From Janthinobacterium sp. 344 (GTDB taxonomy: Bacteria > Pseudomonadota > Gammaproteobacteria > Burkholderiales > Burkholderiaceae_D), in contig NZ_FOKL01000001.1 in assembly GCF_900112025.1 (NCBI RefSeq), positions 669,752 through 733,751 on the forward strand: a DNA stretch of 64,000 nt. The letters are read 5' to 3'. A model generated the notes under the pieces. That model saw only the letters and a list, made by a program, of their open reading frames with translations, was not told where the DNA came from and did not search any database. A program made the translations under genes and the position numbers. Shown here piece by piece: positions 1 to 8,126 of the stretch (position 1 is the stretch's first letter; each line of letters opens with the position of its first letter).

Positions 1-141
1 GGCCCCCTGTGCCGCGATGCGCGCTTTGCGCGCCTGGCCGCCGACCTGCCCGTGTTCCTGCGCCAGAGCCACGCGGAGCGCGACCAGGCCGTGCTGGGCG
101 GCATCGTCGCCGGCGCCGAAGACCATCCTTGGGGACTCTGA
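1..141 (+). CDS. C-terminal end of an acyl-CoA dehydrogenase-like protein (partial)
   Basis: Only the last 46 codons are in the window, read in frame 1 and ending in TGA at 139-141. The tail contains LPVFLRQSHAERD, which resembles the C-terminal helices of acyl-CoA dehydrogenase family proteins that carry a conserved SHAERD-type motif. The next gene starts one base after the stop codon, so this gene is probably the first or an early member of the same transcription unit as the deacetylase, methyltransferase and glycosyltransferase that follow. The family call rests on a short tail and on the remembered association of these four families, so it is tentative. Confidence 0.5.
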   Translation, partial: GPLCRDARFARLAADLPVFLRQSHAERDQAVLGGIVAGAEDHPWGL

Positions 142-142
142 C

Positions 143-913
143 ATGTTCGCCCATCTCGACACGCATGCGCGCCGCATCGAAGGCGGCGGCACGCCGGACC
201 ACGTGTGGCAATCCTGGCCCGGACTGAGCGAGCTGCCCGTCATCGACGCGGCCGAGCTGGTGCCGCCGGGCGCGCGCGCCGTCATCGTCGCGCCCCATCC
301 CGACGATGAAATCCTCGCCTGCGGCGGCTTGCTGCAACTGCTGGCGGCGCAAGGCAGCGCGCTGCTGCTGGTGGCCGCCACCGATGGCGACGCCAGCCAT
401 CCGGGTTCGCCGCTCTGGCCGCCCGAGCGCCTGCGCCAGGTACGGCCGCAGGAATCCGCGCAGGCGCTGCACGCCCTGGGCCTGGCCCCGCCCGACTGGC
501 TGCGCCTGCACCTGCCCGATGGCGGCGTGGCTGGCATGACGCCGGAGCTGAGCGCCGCCCTGGCCGCGCAGCTGCGGCCCGGCGACCGGGTGTTTACCAC
601 CTGGCGCCTGGACGGCCATCCGGACCATGAAGCATGCGGCTGGGCCTGCGCTTCGGCGTGTTCGGCCAGCGGCGCCACCCTGGTGGAAATGCCCGTCTGG
701 GGCTGGCACTGGGCCACGCCCGGCGACACGCGCCTGCCCTGGCACCGCGCGCGCCGCCTGTGCTTGTCGGCAGCCCAATTGCAGCGCAAGCGCGACGCCC
801 TGCGCTGCTTCGCCAGCCAGATGCAGGGCGACCCGTCGACGGGCCAGCCGCCCATCGTCGCCGGCGACGCCTTGCAACGGCTGCTGCATGCCTGGGAGGT
901 GTATTTTCTATGA
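143..913 (+). CDS. PIG-L/LmbE family N-acetylglucosamine deacetylase-like protein
   Basis: Protein of 256 residues. The zinc-site signature of the PIG-L/LmbE family, HPDDE, lies at residues 52-56, and the second metal-binding motif HPDHE lies at about 159-163, so the fold is complete and probably active. Members of the family remove acetyl groups from N-acetylglucosamine or related amide substrates using a divalent metal. The ATG at 143 sits one base after the preceding stop. A longer in-frame start at 17 would lie wholly inside the upstream gene. The stop overlaps the next start (ATGA at 910-913), which implies translational coupling. No signal peptide is apparent. The substrate is unknown; the neighbouring NodS-like and GT2 genes suggest an amino-sugar glycan or glycolipid. 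Confidence 0.9.
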   Translation: MFAHLDTHARRIEGGGTPDHVWQSWPGLSELPVIDAAELVPPGARAVIVAPHPDDEILACGGLLQLLAAQGSALLLVAATDGDASHPGSPLWPPERLRQVRPQESAQALHALGLAPPDWLRLHLPDGGVAGMTPELSAALAAQLRPGDRVFTTWRLDGHPDHEACGWACASACSASGATLVEMPVWGWHWATPGDTRLPWHRARRLCLSAAQLQRKRDALRCFASQMQGDPSTGQPPIVAGDALQRLLHAWEVYFL

Positions 914-1551
914 ACTCCGCCAAACCGGATGATCAGCGCGGCGCGTATTTCGAGAATCTGTACCGCCAGGACGCCGACCCGTGGCGGGTGCGCCAGCGCT
1001 GGTACGAGGAACGCAAGCGCGCCTTGCTGCTGGCCAGCCTGCCGCAGCGGCGCTACCGCCACGCGTATGAACCGGGTTGCGGCAATGGCGAGCTGACGCT
1101 GGAACTGGCGCGCCGCTGCGACCGCGTGCAGGCGGCCGACCTGTCGGCCGAAGCGCTGCGCCTGACGCGACAGCGCCTGCTGGATGCGGGACAAGATGCG
1201 CATGTCAGCCTGGCGCGGCACAAGCTGCCGCAGGACTGGCCGCGCATCCTGCCGGGCGCCGATAAATTCGACCTGATCGTCCTCAGCGAGATTGCCTATT
1301 ACCTGACGCCGGAAGAACTGGCGCGCGTGGTCGAACACAGCGTCGCCAGCCTGGCGCCAGGCGGCAGCCTCGTGCTGTGCCACTGGCGCGCGCCATTCGC
1401 ACAACGCATCGTCTCGACCGTGCGCGTGCATGCGGCCTTCCACGATGCCCCCGGCCTGTACCGCGTGCTGCGCCATGAAGAAACCGATTTTCTGCTGGGG
1501 ATCTGGTCGAATGATGCGCGCTCGGTGGCGCAGCGCGAGGGCTTCGCATGA
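910..1551 (+). CDS. NodS-like class I SAM-dependent methyltransferase
   Basis: Protein of 213 residues with the SAM-binding motif I as EPGCGNG at residues 54-60 and an acidic residue (AADLS) at the end of the next strand. The N-terminus YFENLYRQDADPW and the later ETDFLL block are characteristic of the NodS/NodS-like family, whose founding member N-methylates the glucosamine of chitooligosaccharide Nod factors. The start overlaps the deacetylase stop by four bases, and the stop overlaps the next start (ATGA at 1548-1551), so three proteins are made from tightly coupled cistrons. Substrate unknown. The combination with a deacetylase suggests methylation of a freshly exposed amine, which is inference. 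Confidence 0.85.
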   Translation: MNSAKPDDQRGAYFENLYRQDADPWRVRQRWYEERKRALLLASLPQRRYRHAYEPGCGNGELTLELARRCDRVQAADLSAEALRLTRQRLLDAGQDAHVSLARHKLPQDWPRILPGADKFDLIVLSEIAYYLTPEELARVVEHSVASLAPGGSLVLCHWRAPFAQRIVSTVRVHAAFHDAPGLYRVLRHEETDFLLGIWSNDARSVAQREGFA

Positions 1552-2288
1552 TCGGCATCGTGGTCCCCGTGCATGACGAAGAAGCCTGCCTCGGCGCCTG
1601 CCTGGAGGCGCTGTGCGCCGCCGCCACCTGCCCCCGGCTGCACGGTGAAACGGTCAGCATCGTCATCGTGCTCGACGCCTGCAGCGACGATTCGCGGCGC
1701 ATCGTGCTGGCGCACGCCATGCATGCCGACCCGCGCTGGCACCTCGATTGCATCGCCGTCGAGGCCCGCAACGTGGGCTTTGCCCGCGCGGCCGGGGCGG
1801 AAGTGCTGCTGCGGCGCGGCGCGCGCTGGCTGGCCTTTACCGATGCCGACACGCGCGTCTCGCCGGCCTGGCTGAGCACCCAGCTGGCGCTGGACGCCGA
1901 TGCCGTCTGCGGCACGGTGGCCGTCGACGACTGGTCGCCGCACGGTCTCAATGCCGATGCGCTGCGCCAGCACTTCGCCGACACCTACACGGACGCCGAC
2001 GGCCACCGCCACATCCACGGCGCCAACTTCGGCGTGCGCGCCAGCGCCTACCTGCGCGCCGGCGGCTTCGCCCCGCTGGCCTGCAGCGAAGACGTGGCGC
2101 TGGTGGCTGCCCTGCAGGCCAGCGGCGCGCACATCGCCTGGAGCGCCGCGCCGCGCGTGGCCACCAGCGCGCGCCGCCAGGCGAAGGCCCGGGGCGGTTT
2201 CGGCGATACTTTGCTGCAGGTGGTCGAGGCCATGGCAGGGCAAGTGGCAACGTGCAATTTCGCCCTGTCGCCAGAGCATCCAGGGTAG
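1548..2288 (+). CDS. Family 2 glycosyltransferase
   Basis: Protein of 246 residues starting IGIVVPVHDEE, the classical GT-A nucleotide-binding start of family 2 glycosyltransferases. A DxD-like metal site FTDADTR lies around residue 100 and an acidic SEDVALV motif lies in the acceptor region. No transmembrane helices are evident, so it probably acts in the cytoplasm. It is the last gene of the coupled deacetylase-methyltransferase-glycosyltransferase set and overlaps the methyltransferase by four bases. The S9 peptidase gene downstream is convergent. Donor and acceptor sugars cannot be read from sequence. Confidence 0.87.
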   Translation: MIGIVVPVHDEEACLGACLEALCAAATCPRLHGETVSIVIVLDACSDDSRRIVLAHAMHADPRWHLDCIAVEARNVGFARAAGAEVLLRRGARWLAFTDADTRVSPAWLSTQLALDADAVCGTVAVDDWSPHGLNADALRQHFADTYTDADGHRHIHGANFGVRASAYLRAGGFAPLACSEDVALVAALQASGAHIAWSAAPRVATSARRQAKARGGFGDTLLQVVEAMAGQVATCNFALSPEHPG

Positions 2289-2384
2289 GCGATCATGCGC
2301 TTGCCTGCTCCGCGCGCCGGGCCTCTTGCTCCAGCGCTTGCCGCCGCGCCTCCTGCGCCGCCTTTGCCGCTGGACCAGCGCGCG

Positions 2385-4400
2385 TTACAGCGCTTCCTTC
2401 AGCCCCGGCGCGAACTCGGCGCCGTGCTTGACCTGCGCGGTGGACGCCTTCAGCGTGGCGCCGATCGGCTCGGCGCGGCCGTCGAGGCATTTGCCGAGGA
2501 AGTTTTCCGTCACCGCGTTGAAGGCGATGTTGTTGACGGGGCGCGCAAAACCGTGCCCTTCGTCAGGGAACAGCACATAGGTGACGGGGATATTCTTCGC
2601 CGCCATGGCCGCGACGATCTGGTCCGACTCGGCCACGTTGACGCGCGGGTCATTCGCGCCCTGGCCGATCAGCAGCGGGCGCTGGATATTCTGCGCGAAA
2701 TTCAGCGGCGAGCGCTCCTTGAGCAGCGCGCGGCCCTCTTCCGTGGTCGGATCGCCCATGCGCTTGTAGAACTGCTGCTTGCCCGCCTCCCAGTACGGCG
2801 GAATGGTTTGCAGCAGGGTAAACAGGTTCGACGGGCCGACGATATCGACGCCGCAGGCGAACGTGGTGGGCGTGAAGGCCATGCCGGCCAGGGTGGCGTA
2901 GCCGCCGTACGAGCCGCCCATGATGGCCACCTTGTCGGCCGTCGTCACGCCGCTCTTCACGGCCCATTGCACCGCGTCGAGCAGGTCGTCATGCATCTTG
3001 CGGCCCCATTGCAGGTCGCCGGCGGAGATGAACTGCTTGCCGAAACCCGTCGAGCCACGGTAATTCACCGACAGCACGGCGTAGCCGCGGTTGGCCAGCC
3101 ATTGATGGTAGCCGTTGTAGCCGTAGGTATCGCGCGCCCACGGGCCGCCGTGCACCAGCAGCACCATCGGCACCGCCTGCGTGGCCTTGCCGCCGGCGCC
3201 AGCCTTCGATGCCTGCGGCAAGGTCAGGTAGGACACGAGGGTCAGGCCGTCGCGGGCCTTGATTTCCTGCGGATACATGGGCACCAGCGGCGCGCCTTCC
3301 AGTTCCGGACGCGTGACGTACAGCTGCGTCAGCTTCTTGCTCTTGCGGTCATACAACCAGCTCGATGCGGGCGCCGTCACGGCATCGACGCCCACCAGCC
3401 ACTTGTCGTCGGCTTCCGTGCGCGACGTCACGTTGAACTGTCCTTTGGTATGCTTTTTCAGGAAGGCCAGGTCGGCCTTCAGGTCATCCGTCAGCGGCAG
3501 GTATTCCTGCTGCAGGTAATCGACGGAATAGGCCTGCACCCGGCCCGTGCGCGTATCGTACAGCGCGTCCGAAATGTCGGCGCGCGGGTCTTGCGCCACC
3601 ACCGTCGTCTTGCCGCTGGCCACGTCCTGCGCCAGCAGCGCCGACGTATTGCGGCCGCGCGAATCGGTCCAGTACAAGGTCTTGCCATCGACCGTAAACG
3701 CCAGCGGCGCCGTGGTCTGCGAGTCTTCCAGGCCCACTTCGGCCAGCGGCGCGTTCTCGACCTTGCCGTCCGTCATGCGGAAGTACTGCATGCCGCCATC
3801 GGCGCGCGCCTTGCTGGCGATGCGCAGCTTGAGCTGCTCGTCGGCCAGGTAGCCGCCATAGCCGTCGTTCTGCTGCACCAGGGTCAGCTTGCCGCTGGCC
3901 AGGTCCAGGCTGTACACGTCATGCCAGCGCGCATCGCGGTTGTTGATGCCCACCAGGATGCGGTCCTTGATCTTGCTGCTGATCTGGACGATGCGCACGC
4001 GCGTCTTCTCGAACGGCGTGTAATTGATTTGCTTGCCGGTGGCCACGTTCACGCCGTACAGCAGGAAATTCTCGTCGCCACCCTTGTCCTGGATGAACAG
4101 CAGGGTCGTCGAATCGGGCGACCAGAAGCTGCTGCGAATGGGGCGTACTTTCTCTTCCGTCAGCGGGCGCGCCTGCGCCAGGTCGCTGGCCGGCGCCACC
4201 CACACATTGAGCACGCCATCGCGCGGCGCGATCCAGGACAGCCACTTGCCATCGGGGCTGATGCGCCCGCCGGACTTGCTGGGATTGCCGAAAATCTTCG
4301 CCCGCTCGATCAGCGGCGTGTCATTGGCGGGGGCTTGGGCATGGGCCGGCAGTGCGGCAGCGAACAACAGGACAGGCAGGGCATAGCGAATCATGGACAC
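2385..4400 (-). CDS. Secreted S9 family (prolyl oligopeptidase-type) peptidase
   Basis: Protein of 671 residues with an N-terminal signal peptide (hydrophobic stretch ending AHAQA), a beta-propeller-like region of about 400 residues, and a C-terminal alpha/beta-hydrolase domain. The triad is visible: Ser497 in GGSYGG, Asp584 in GANDPRV and His616 in DEGHGF. S9 peptidases cleave short peptides, often after proline or as dipeptidyl/acylaminoacyl peptidases, and this one should act in the periplasm. A second start at 4394 is possible. It is a monocistronic gene facing the glycosyltransferase. The basic, Ala/Glu/Gln-rich open frame after its stop codon is probably a shadow. Confidence 0.92.
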   Translation of the reverse strand: MSMIRYALPVLLFAAALPAHAQAPANDTPLIERAKIFGNPSKSGGRISPDGKWLSWIAPRDGVLNVWVAPASDLAQARPLTEEKVRPIRSSFWSPDSTTLLFIQDKGGDENFLLYGVNVATGKQINYTPFEKTRVRIVQISSKIKDRILVGINNRDARWHDVYSLDLASGKLTLVQQNDGYGGYLADEQLKLRIASKARADGGMQYFRMTDGKVENAPLAEVGLEDSQTTAPLAFTVDGKTLYWTDSRGRNTSALLAQDVASGKTTVVAQDPRADISDALYDTRTGRVQAYSVDYLQQEYLPLTDDLKADLAFLKKHTKGQFNVTSRTEADDKWLVGVDAVTAPASSWLYDRKSKKLTQLYVTRPELEGAPLVPMYPQEIKARDGLTLVSYLTLPQASKAGAGGKATQAVPMVLLVHGGPWARDTYGYNGYHQWLANRGYAVLSVNYRGSTGFGKQFISAGDLQWGRKMHDDLLDAVQWAVKSGVTTADKVAIMGGSYGGYATLAGMAFTPTTFACGVDIVGPSNLFTLLQTIPPYWEAGKQQFYKRMGDPTTEEGRALLKERSPLNFAQNIQRPLLIGQGANDPRVNVAESDQIVAAMAAKNIPVTYVLFPDEGHGFARPVNNIAFNAVTENFLGKCLDGRAEPIGATLKASTAQVKHGAEFAPGLKEAL

Positions 4401-4620
4401 CTCATGGTTGATGAATGAAGGAAAAACATCACACGTGCATGTGCCAGCAAATCATAGGCCAAAATAGTATTGCCAGGTTGACTACGCGACAGGGGACGGA
4501 AATCGGGGGATGGAATGGCGAAAATGGGGGCTAGCTTGCGGAGCAGCCATGCTGCCGCAGCTTGCAGCGATGTCCGGCCTGCGGCTGGCAAGCCAGTCAA
4601 GTCGCTCAATGCGAGCACGA

Positions 4621-5001
4621 CTAGCAAATGCCGCCAGCCTCGCTCCTGCCTGTACGCAGGTCAAGCCCAAGCAGGCACGTGTAGCCGCTTTCCTTGCTGT
4701 AGACACACAGAAGATGCCCTCTGCGCCGCTCGCGGTCGTCGGGGTCGCCGCTGCAGGCATGTTCGCGCCGCATGTCAGGCCCGATACCATTGAACAAATC
4801 CCGGGCAGCCTGCCCCTTGAACCGGAATGCAACATGGCGGTCGTCCGGTGTCGGTGGCAGCATCTCGGCAAGGCTGCCGCCATACATCTGATAACGGCCA
4901 CTGAGGGCCTTGGCTTCAGCCGTTTCCACGCGTCTCTCGGCAGACTGTGCCAACGACATCAAGGCGCATGCGCCAAGAATGCCGATTCTGCGCAAGCTCA
5001 C
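4621..5001 (-). CDS. Small secreted Cys-containing protein, putative partner of the endopeptidase
   Basis: Protein of 126 residues with an N-terminal signal-like segment (MSLRRIGILGACALMSLAQS). The C-terminal half holds four cysteines (HACSG, LLCVYS, YTCLLG and the last residue of GGIC), suggesting two disulfides in the periplasm. I do not recognise a named family. Its start codon overlaps the stop of the murein endopeptidase gene (4998-5001), so the two are translationally coupled. Such a pair, an enzyme followed by a small exported protein, fits effector-immunity or enzyme-inhibitor organisation. That function is inference from position, size and predicted location only. Confidence 0.65.
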   Translation of the reverse strand: MSLRRIGILGACALMSLAQSAERRVETAEAKALSGRYQMYGGSLAEMLPPTPDDRHVAFRFKGQAARDLFNGIGPDMRREHACSGDPDDRERRRGHLLCVYSKESGYTCLLGLDLRTGRSEAGGIC

Positions 5002-5510
5002 GCATACCTCCTGATCGCGACGTGAAAGTGATCGTCATGCCGCATCGCCGACCGAACTCTTCCGCCCCCGATCACCTTCTGCACGTCCGTGTCATTAAAG
5101 TAAATGACGCGAACCATCATGTGCCGCGCGAATAGCCGGATCAAGCGGGTTGTTGCTTCACGATCATAAGCAGGATCAAAACGCGTCAACCGCGCCTCCT
5201 GCCCTGTCAGCTTGTCCTTCCGAACCGGCCGAATATCCATTTCAAGCCCCTTCTGGTGCGTGGCATGGCCATCATATTCTGCGCCGCCAGCGACACTGAT
5301 ATTACCGATGCCAAACTTGCGTTCGTCAATAGCTTGCCACTCGCGTTCAATGCACAAAATAAGCGTCATCAGGTTGGGATGGGCATACTGGGCCAGGTGG
5401 CCGGTATTGAGCCTGCCGCCCACATTTCCATAAACGTAATAGCCCGCCCCCTCAGGCGCCTGGGGCAACATAAAGTAACCGCGCGTATCTTTCGCTTGAA
5501 GCTCCAGCAT
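4998..5510 (-). CDS. Penicillin-insensitive murein endopeptidase-like (M74/M15-type) protein
   Basis: Protein of 170 residues. The zinc-peptidase signature is present: His in the HATHQKGLEMDIRP block with the Asp of MDIRP, and HDDHFHV near the C-terminus, as in MepA-like LAS metallopeptidases that cut DD- or LD-crosslinks of peptidoglycan. The block DPAYDREATTRLI followed by VRVIYFND is typical of a subgroup often found beside VgrG/PAAR genes of type VI secretion systems. I start at 5510 because GGAGAG lies six bases upstream; in-frame ATGs at 5522 and 5648 lack a good ribosome site. There is no signal peptide, so it would need an alternative export route. GC is lower than in flanking genes. 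It overlaps the small secreted protein gene by four bases. Confidence 0.82.
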   Translation of the reverse strand: MLELQAKDTRGYFMLPQAPEGAGYYVYGNVGGRLNTGHLAQYAHPNLMTLILCIEREWQAIDERKFGIGNISVAGGAEYDGHATHQKGLEMDIRPVRKDKLTGQEARLTRFDPAYDREATTRLIRLFARHMMVRVIYFNDTDVQKVIGGGRVRSAMRHDDHFHVAIRRYA

Positions 5511-5820
5511 GATGCTCTCCATCAAACGACGATACGCATTGACACGCCGAGGATATTTTGAATAACGACGCTGACCTAGGACATGCACACAACAAGCTGT
5601 GACCAGACATGTGATTGTTGCCGGCTTGCCAGTCCAATGACTTGGCATACATCAATTTTGCATCGATGACAGCGCGCAGAGGCAGTCCTGCAGGGCGTCT
5701 GCGGCGCGATAAGATAAACATTGCACTTATTCCAGTGCCGGAATATCGCCGGCCTGCAGGAAATGGCCCGCAGAAAAGAAAAAGGCCACTCCGAAGAGTG
5801 GCCTAAGTCCTTGAATCTAA
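5511..5820. other. Intergenic stretch between endopeptidase gene and tRNA-Pro
   Basis: Comparatively AT-rich, with no convincing gene on either strand. It must contain the promoter of the endopeptidase pair (not confidently located) and it holds the tRNA terminator described separately. Open frames that run through the tRNA here are artefacts. Confidence 0.6.
5771..5804 (-). terminator. Rho-independent terminator of tRNA-Pro
   Basis: Eight-base-pair stem AGGCCACT/AGTGGCCT at 5783-5790 and 5797-5804 with a six-base loop. On the minus strand it is followed by a T-rich run (5774-5782 read in reverse). It lies just downstream of the tRNA 3' end. Confidence 0.85.
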
Positions 5821-5897
5821 TGGTCGGGGCGAGAAGATTCGAACTTCCGACCCCATGCACCCCATGCATGTACGCTACCAGGCTGCGCTACGCCCCG
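5821..5897 (-). tRNA. tRNA-Pro (anticodon GGG)
   Basis: A 77-nt cloverleaf on the minus strand. The acceptor stem CGGGGCG pairs with CGCCCCG, the anticodon stem CATGC/GCATG encloses the seven-base loop ATGGGGT with anticodon GGG, the T-loop is TTCGAAT, and the terminal CCA is encoded (TGG at 5821-5823 on the plus strand). GGG reads the proline codon CCC, common in this high-GC genome. Confidence 0.95.
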
Positions 5898-5908
5898 ACG
5901 AGGTGGGA

Positions 5909-5914
5909 ATTATA
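5909..5914 (-). promoter_or_regulatory. Consensus -10 box of the tRNA-Pro promoter
   Basis: Perfect TATAAT on the minus strand, ending 11 bases before the first tRNA base, so transcription would start about five to seven bases upstream of the mature tRNA. No clear -35 hexamer is seen at 16-18 bp spacing. Confidence 0.7.
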
Positions 5915-5998
5915 GCAGACGCTTTTAGGTTTTTGCCATGCTTTCCGCGTGATTCTGTCGAACTGCGCAAAGTTTTTTTTCTCCCGGATACCAGCGGC

Positions 5999-6613
5999 TT
6001 AGTCGTTCAGCAACAGCGCCGTCAGGACGGTGCGAAAACCGGCGATCAAGGGTTCGACCTTCATGTCGGGATTGTGCACCAGGCGCACGGGCAAGCCCTG
6101 GTACATGGCGATCAGGGCATTCAGCCGCCCTTCCAGCATGGCCTCGTCGGCCGGCAGGCCGCGCTTGATGCGCGCTTCCTTGATAATCGACAGGAACAGG
6201 GAACGCGAACGCACGTCCGCGCAGTGCAGCATTTCGGCGATGGCCGGATTGCGCGACGCTTCGGCGAAGATCTCCAGCGGCATCACCCAGGTTTTCGGGT
6301 CCAGGCTTTCCAGCACGTGCTCGCCAGCATTGTCGATCACGGCCTGCAGCGGGTCTTCGCGTTGCGCCAGATCCTGCATCAGGTTGGTGACCCGCTCCAT
6401 GTTCTGCATGACGAAGGCGGCGATGATCGCATCCTTGCTGTCAAAATAATTATAGATGTGGCCCGCGCTCATGCCGGCCGCCTTCGAGATCTCGGCCATG
6501 CTGGCGCCGTGGAAGCCGCGGCGGCTGAAGCAGCTTTCGGCCGCATCGAGGACCTGCTTGCGCCGCGTGTTGGCGCGTTCGGGATCCGGATGCTTCTTTT
6601 CAACTTGGTTCAT
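5999..6613 (-). CDS. TetR/AcrR family transcriptional regulator of the RND efflux operon
   Basis: Protein of 204 residues. An N-terminal TetR helix-turn-helix (MAEISKAAGMSAGHIYNYFDSKDAI) covers roughly residues 38-62 and is followed by the helical ligand-binding domain. It is the distal gene downstream of the acrA-acrB-oprM genes in the same direction, separated from the outer-membrane gene by 63 bases that contain a strong hairpin. Being encoded at the end of the operon, it would feed back on its own transcription if it binds the TetR-type palindrome in the acrA promoter (12584-12601). The gene-operator link is inferred from position. Confidence 0.9.
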   Translation of the reverse strand: MNQVEKKHPDPERANTRRKQVLDAAESCFSRRGFHGASMAEISKAAGMSAGHIYNYFDSKDAIIAAFVMQNMERVTNLMQDLAQREDPLQAVIDNAGEHVLESLDPKTWVMPLEIFAEASRNPAIAEMLHCADVRSRSLFLSIIKEARIKRGLPADEAMLEGRLNALIAMYQGLPVRLVHNPDMKVEPLIAGFRTVLTALLLND

Positions 6614-6630
6614 GACTTTTCCAGTAGCGC

Positions 6631-6660
6631 GCCGGCCCCGCCCTCGCGGGCAAGGCCGGC
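6631..6660 (-). other. Intercistronic hairpin between oprM-like gene and tetR
   Basis: Perfectly nested inverted repeat. A seven-pair stem GCCGGCC/GGCCGGC is extended by TTGCCC/GGGCGG (two G-U pairs) around a GCGA tetraloop in the minus-strand RNA. There is no U-run, so it is more likely an RNA-stability or partial-attenuation element than a full terminator. It would reduce tetR expression relative to the efflux genes. Confidence 0.6.
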
Positions 6661-6676
6661 GTCGGCGTCCCCGTGA

Positions 6677-8125
6677 TTATTGGACGCCGCCAGCCGCCGC
6701 GACGGCTGTCTGCTCAGGCTGCCAACCGCCGCCCAGCACCTTGTACAAGGTGACCAGGTTGGTCGATTTGGCCAGGCGCGCCGTGATCAGGCTTTGCTGC
6801 GCCGTGTACAGCGCGCGCTGGGCCACCAGGGCGTTCAGGTAAGACTCGGCGCCCTGCTTGTAGCGCGCGTCGTGGATGGTGTAGCTCTTCGTCGACGCCT
6901 CGACCAGCGATTCCTGCGACTGCAGGCGCTCGTCGATGGTGCCGCGCTGGGCCAGCGCATCGGACACTTCACGGAAGGCGACCTGGATCGCCTTTTCGTA
7001 TTGCGCCACGGAGATTTCACGCTGCACCTTGGCGATATCGAGGTTGGCGCGGTTCACGCCGCCATCGAAGATCGGCAAGCTGATCTGCGGAATGAAGCTC
7101 CACGTGCCGCTGCCCGCCTTGAACAGGCCCGACAGGTTGTCGCTCAGCGAACCGGCCGTGGCCGTCAGCGAGATGCGCGGGAAGAAAGCCGCGCGCGCCG
7201 CGCCGATATTCGCATTCGCCGCGCGCAGGGTGCGCTCGGCCGCCAGCACGTCGGGACGGCGTTGCAGCACGTCCGACGGCACGCCGGCCGGAATGTCCGC
7301 CAGCGCCGTCACGCTACCGAACTCGGCTTGCGGCAGCAGCTCGGCCGGCACGGGGCCGCCCACCAGCAGCACCAGCGCGTTCTGGTCCAGCGCCACCTGG
7401 CTGGTGTAGACGGCCACGTCGGAACGGGCCGACTCGACGCTGGTCTGCGCATCGTACTTGTCCAGGCCCGACGTGGCGCCGGCACTGAAGCGGCGCACGG
7501 CCAGGTCATACGACGACTGCTGGCTCTTCAGGGTGTCCTGCGCCACGCGCAGGCGCTGCTGGTCGGCCACCAGGTTCAGATAGGTGCTGGCCACTTCGGC
7601 CACCAGGCTGATCTGCTGTGCGCGGCGTGCTTCTTCCGTGCCCAGGTATTGCTCCAGCGCGCTGTCGGACAGGCTGCGCACGCGGCCGAAAAAGTCCAGC
7701 TCGTACGCCGACACGCCCAGGTTCGCCGTGTACTGGCGGTTGATGGACGCTTCGCCGGTGGCGCTGGCGTTCTTCGGAATGCGCGTGGCCGTCTGGCCGC
7801 CCGAGGCCGACAGGGTCGGGATCAGGGCGGCGCGTTCGATGCCGTACGTGGCGCGCGCCTTCTCGATGTTGAGGATCGAGACGCGCAAGTCGCGGTTGTT
7901 GGCCAGCGCCAGTTCCAGTACCTGGCGCAGGCGCGCATCGGCAAAGAACTCGCGCCAGGCGATGTCCGACACCGGCTTGGCGTCGGCGGCGGCCGTGTCG
8001 GCCTTGTAGGACGGGCCCGTCGGCCACGCCGTGGGCGCCGGCGCTGCCGGACGCTCGTACGTGGGAGCCAGGCTGCAACCGGCCAACAAGGCCAGTGCCG
8101 CCATGGAGAGTAGCGATTTTTTCAT
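6677..8125 (-). CDS. RND efflux outer-membrane factor lipoprotein (OprM/NodT/CusC family)
   Basis: About 482 residues from the start [17 protein letters not shown]. The lipobox LLAGC marks an outer-membrane lipoprotein signal, with the acylated Cys near residue 17. Two internally repeated OEP halves follow (for example the [17 protein letters not shown] block), matching TolC-type channels. An upstream in-frame ATG at 8137 would overlap the transporter stop and has no properly spaced ribosome site. The start at 8125 has AAGG about 12 bases upstream. It is the third gene of the efflux operon and forms the outer-membrane duct of the tripartite pump. Confidence 0.93.
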   Translation of the reverse strand: MKKSLLSMAALALLAGCSLAPTYERPAAPAPTAWPTGPSYKADTAAADAKPVSDIAWREFFADARLRQVLELALANNRDLRVSILNIEKARATYGIERAALIPTLSASGGQTATRIPKNASATGEASINRQYTANLGVSAYELDFFGRVRSLSDSALEQYLGTEEARRAQQISLVAEVASTYLNLVADQQRLRVAQDTLKSQQSSYDLAVRRFSAGATSGLDKYDAQTSVESARSDVAVYTSQVALDQNALVLLVGGPVPAELLPQAEFGSVTALADIPAGVPSDVLQRRPDVLAAERTLRAANANIGAARAAFFPRISLTATAGSLSDNLSGLFKAGSGTWSFIPQISLPIFDGGVNRANLDIAKVQREISVAQYEKAIQVAFREVSDALAQRGTIDERLQSQESLVEASTKSYTIHDARYKQGAESYLNALVAQRALYTAQQSLITARLAKSTNLVTLYKVLGGGWQPEQTAVAAAGGVQ

Positions 8126-8126
8126 A

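Noticed and set aside
2293..2490. Minus-strand open frame after the S9 peptidase stop, Ala/Arg/Glu-rich like a coiled coil
   Set aside because: It overlaps the peptidase 3' end in another frame, has no ribosome site, and high-GC DNA readily gives such frames.
5576..5915. Open frames crossing the tRNA-Pro on both strands, including one with a GSSNLLAPT motif
   Set aside because: That motif is the usual translation of a tRNA T-arm; the region is tRNA.
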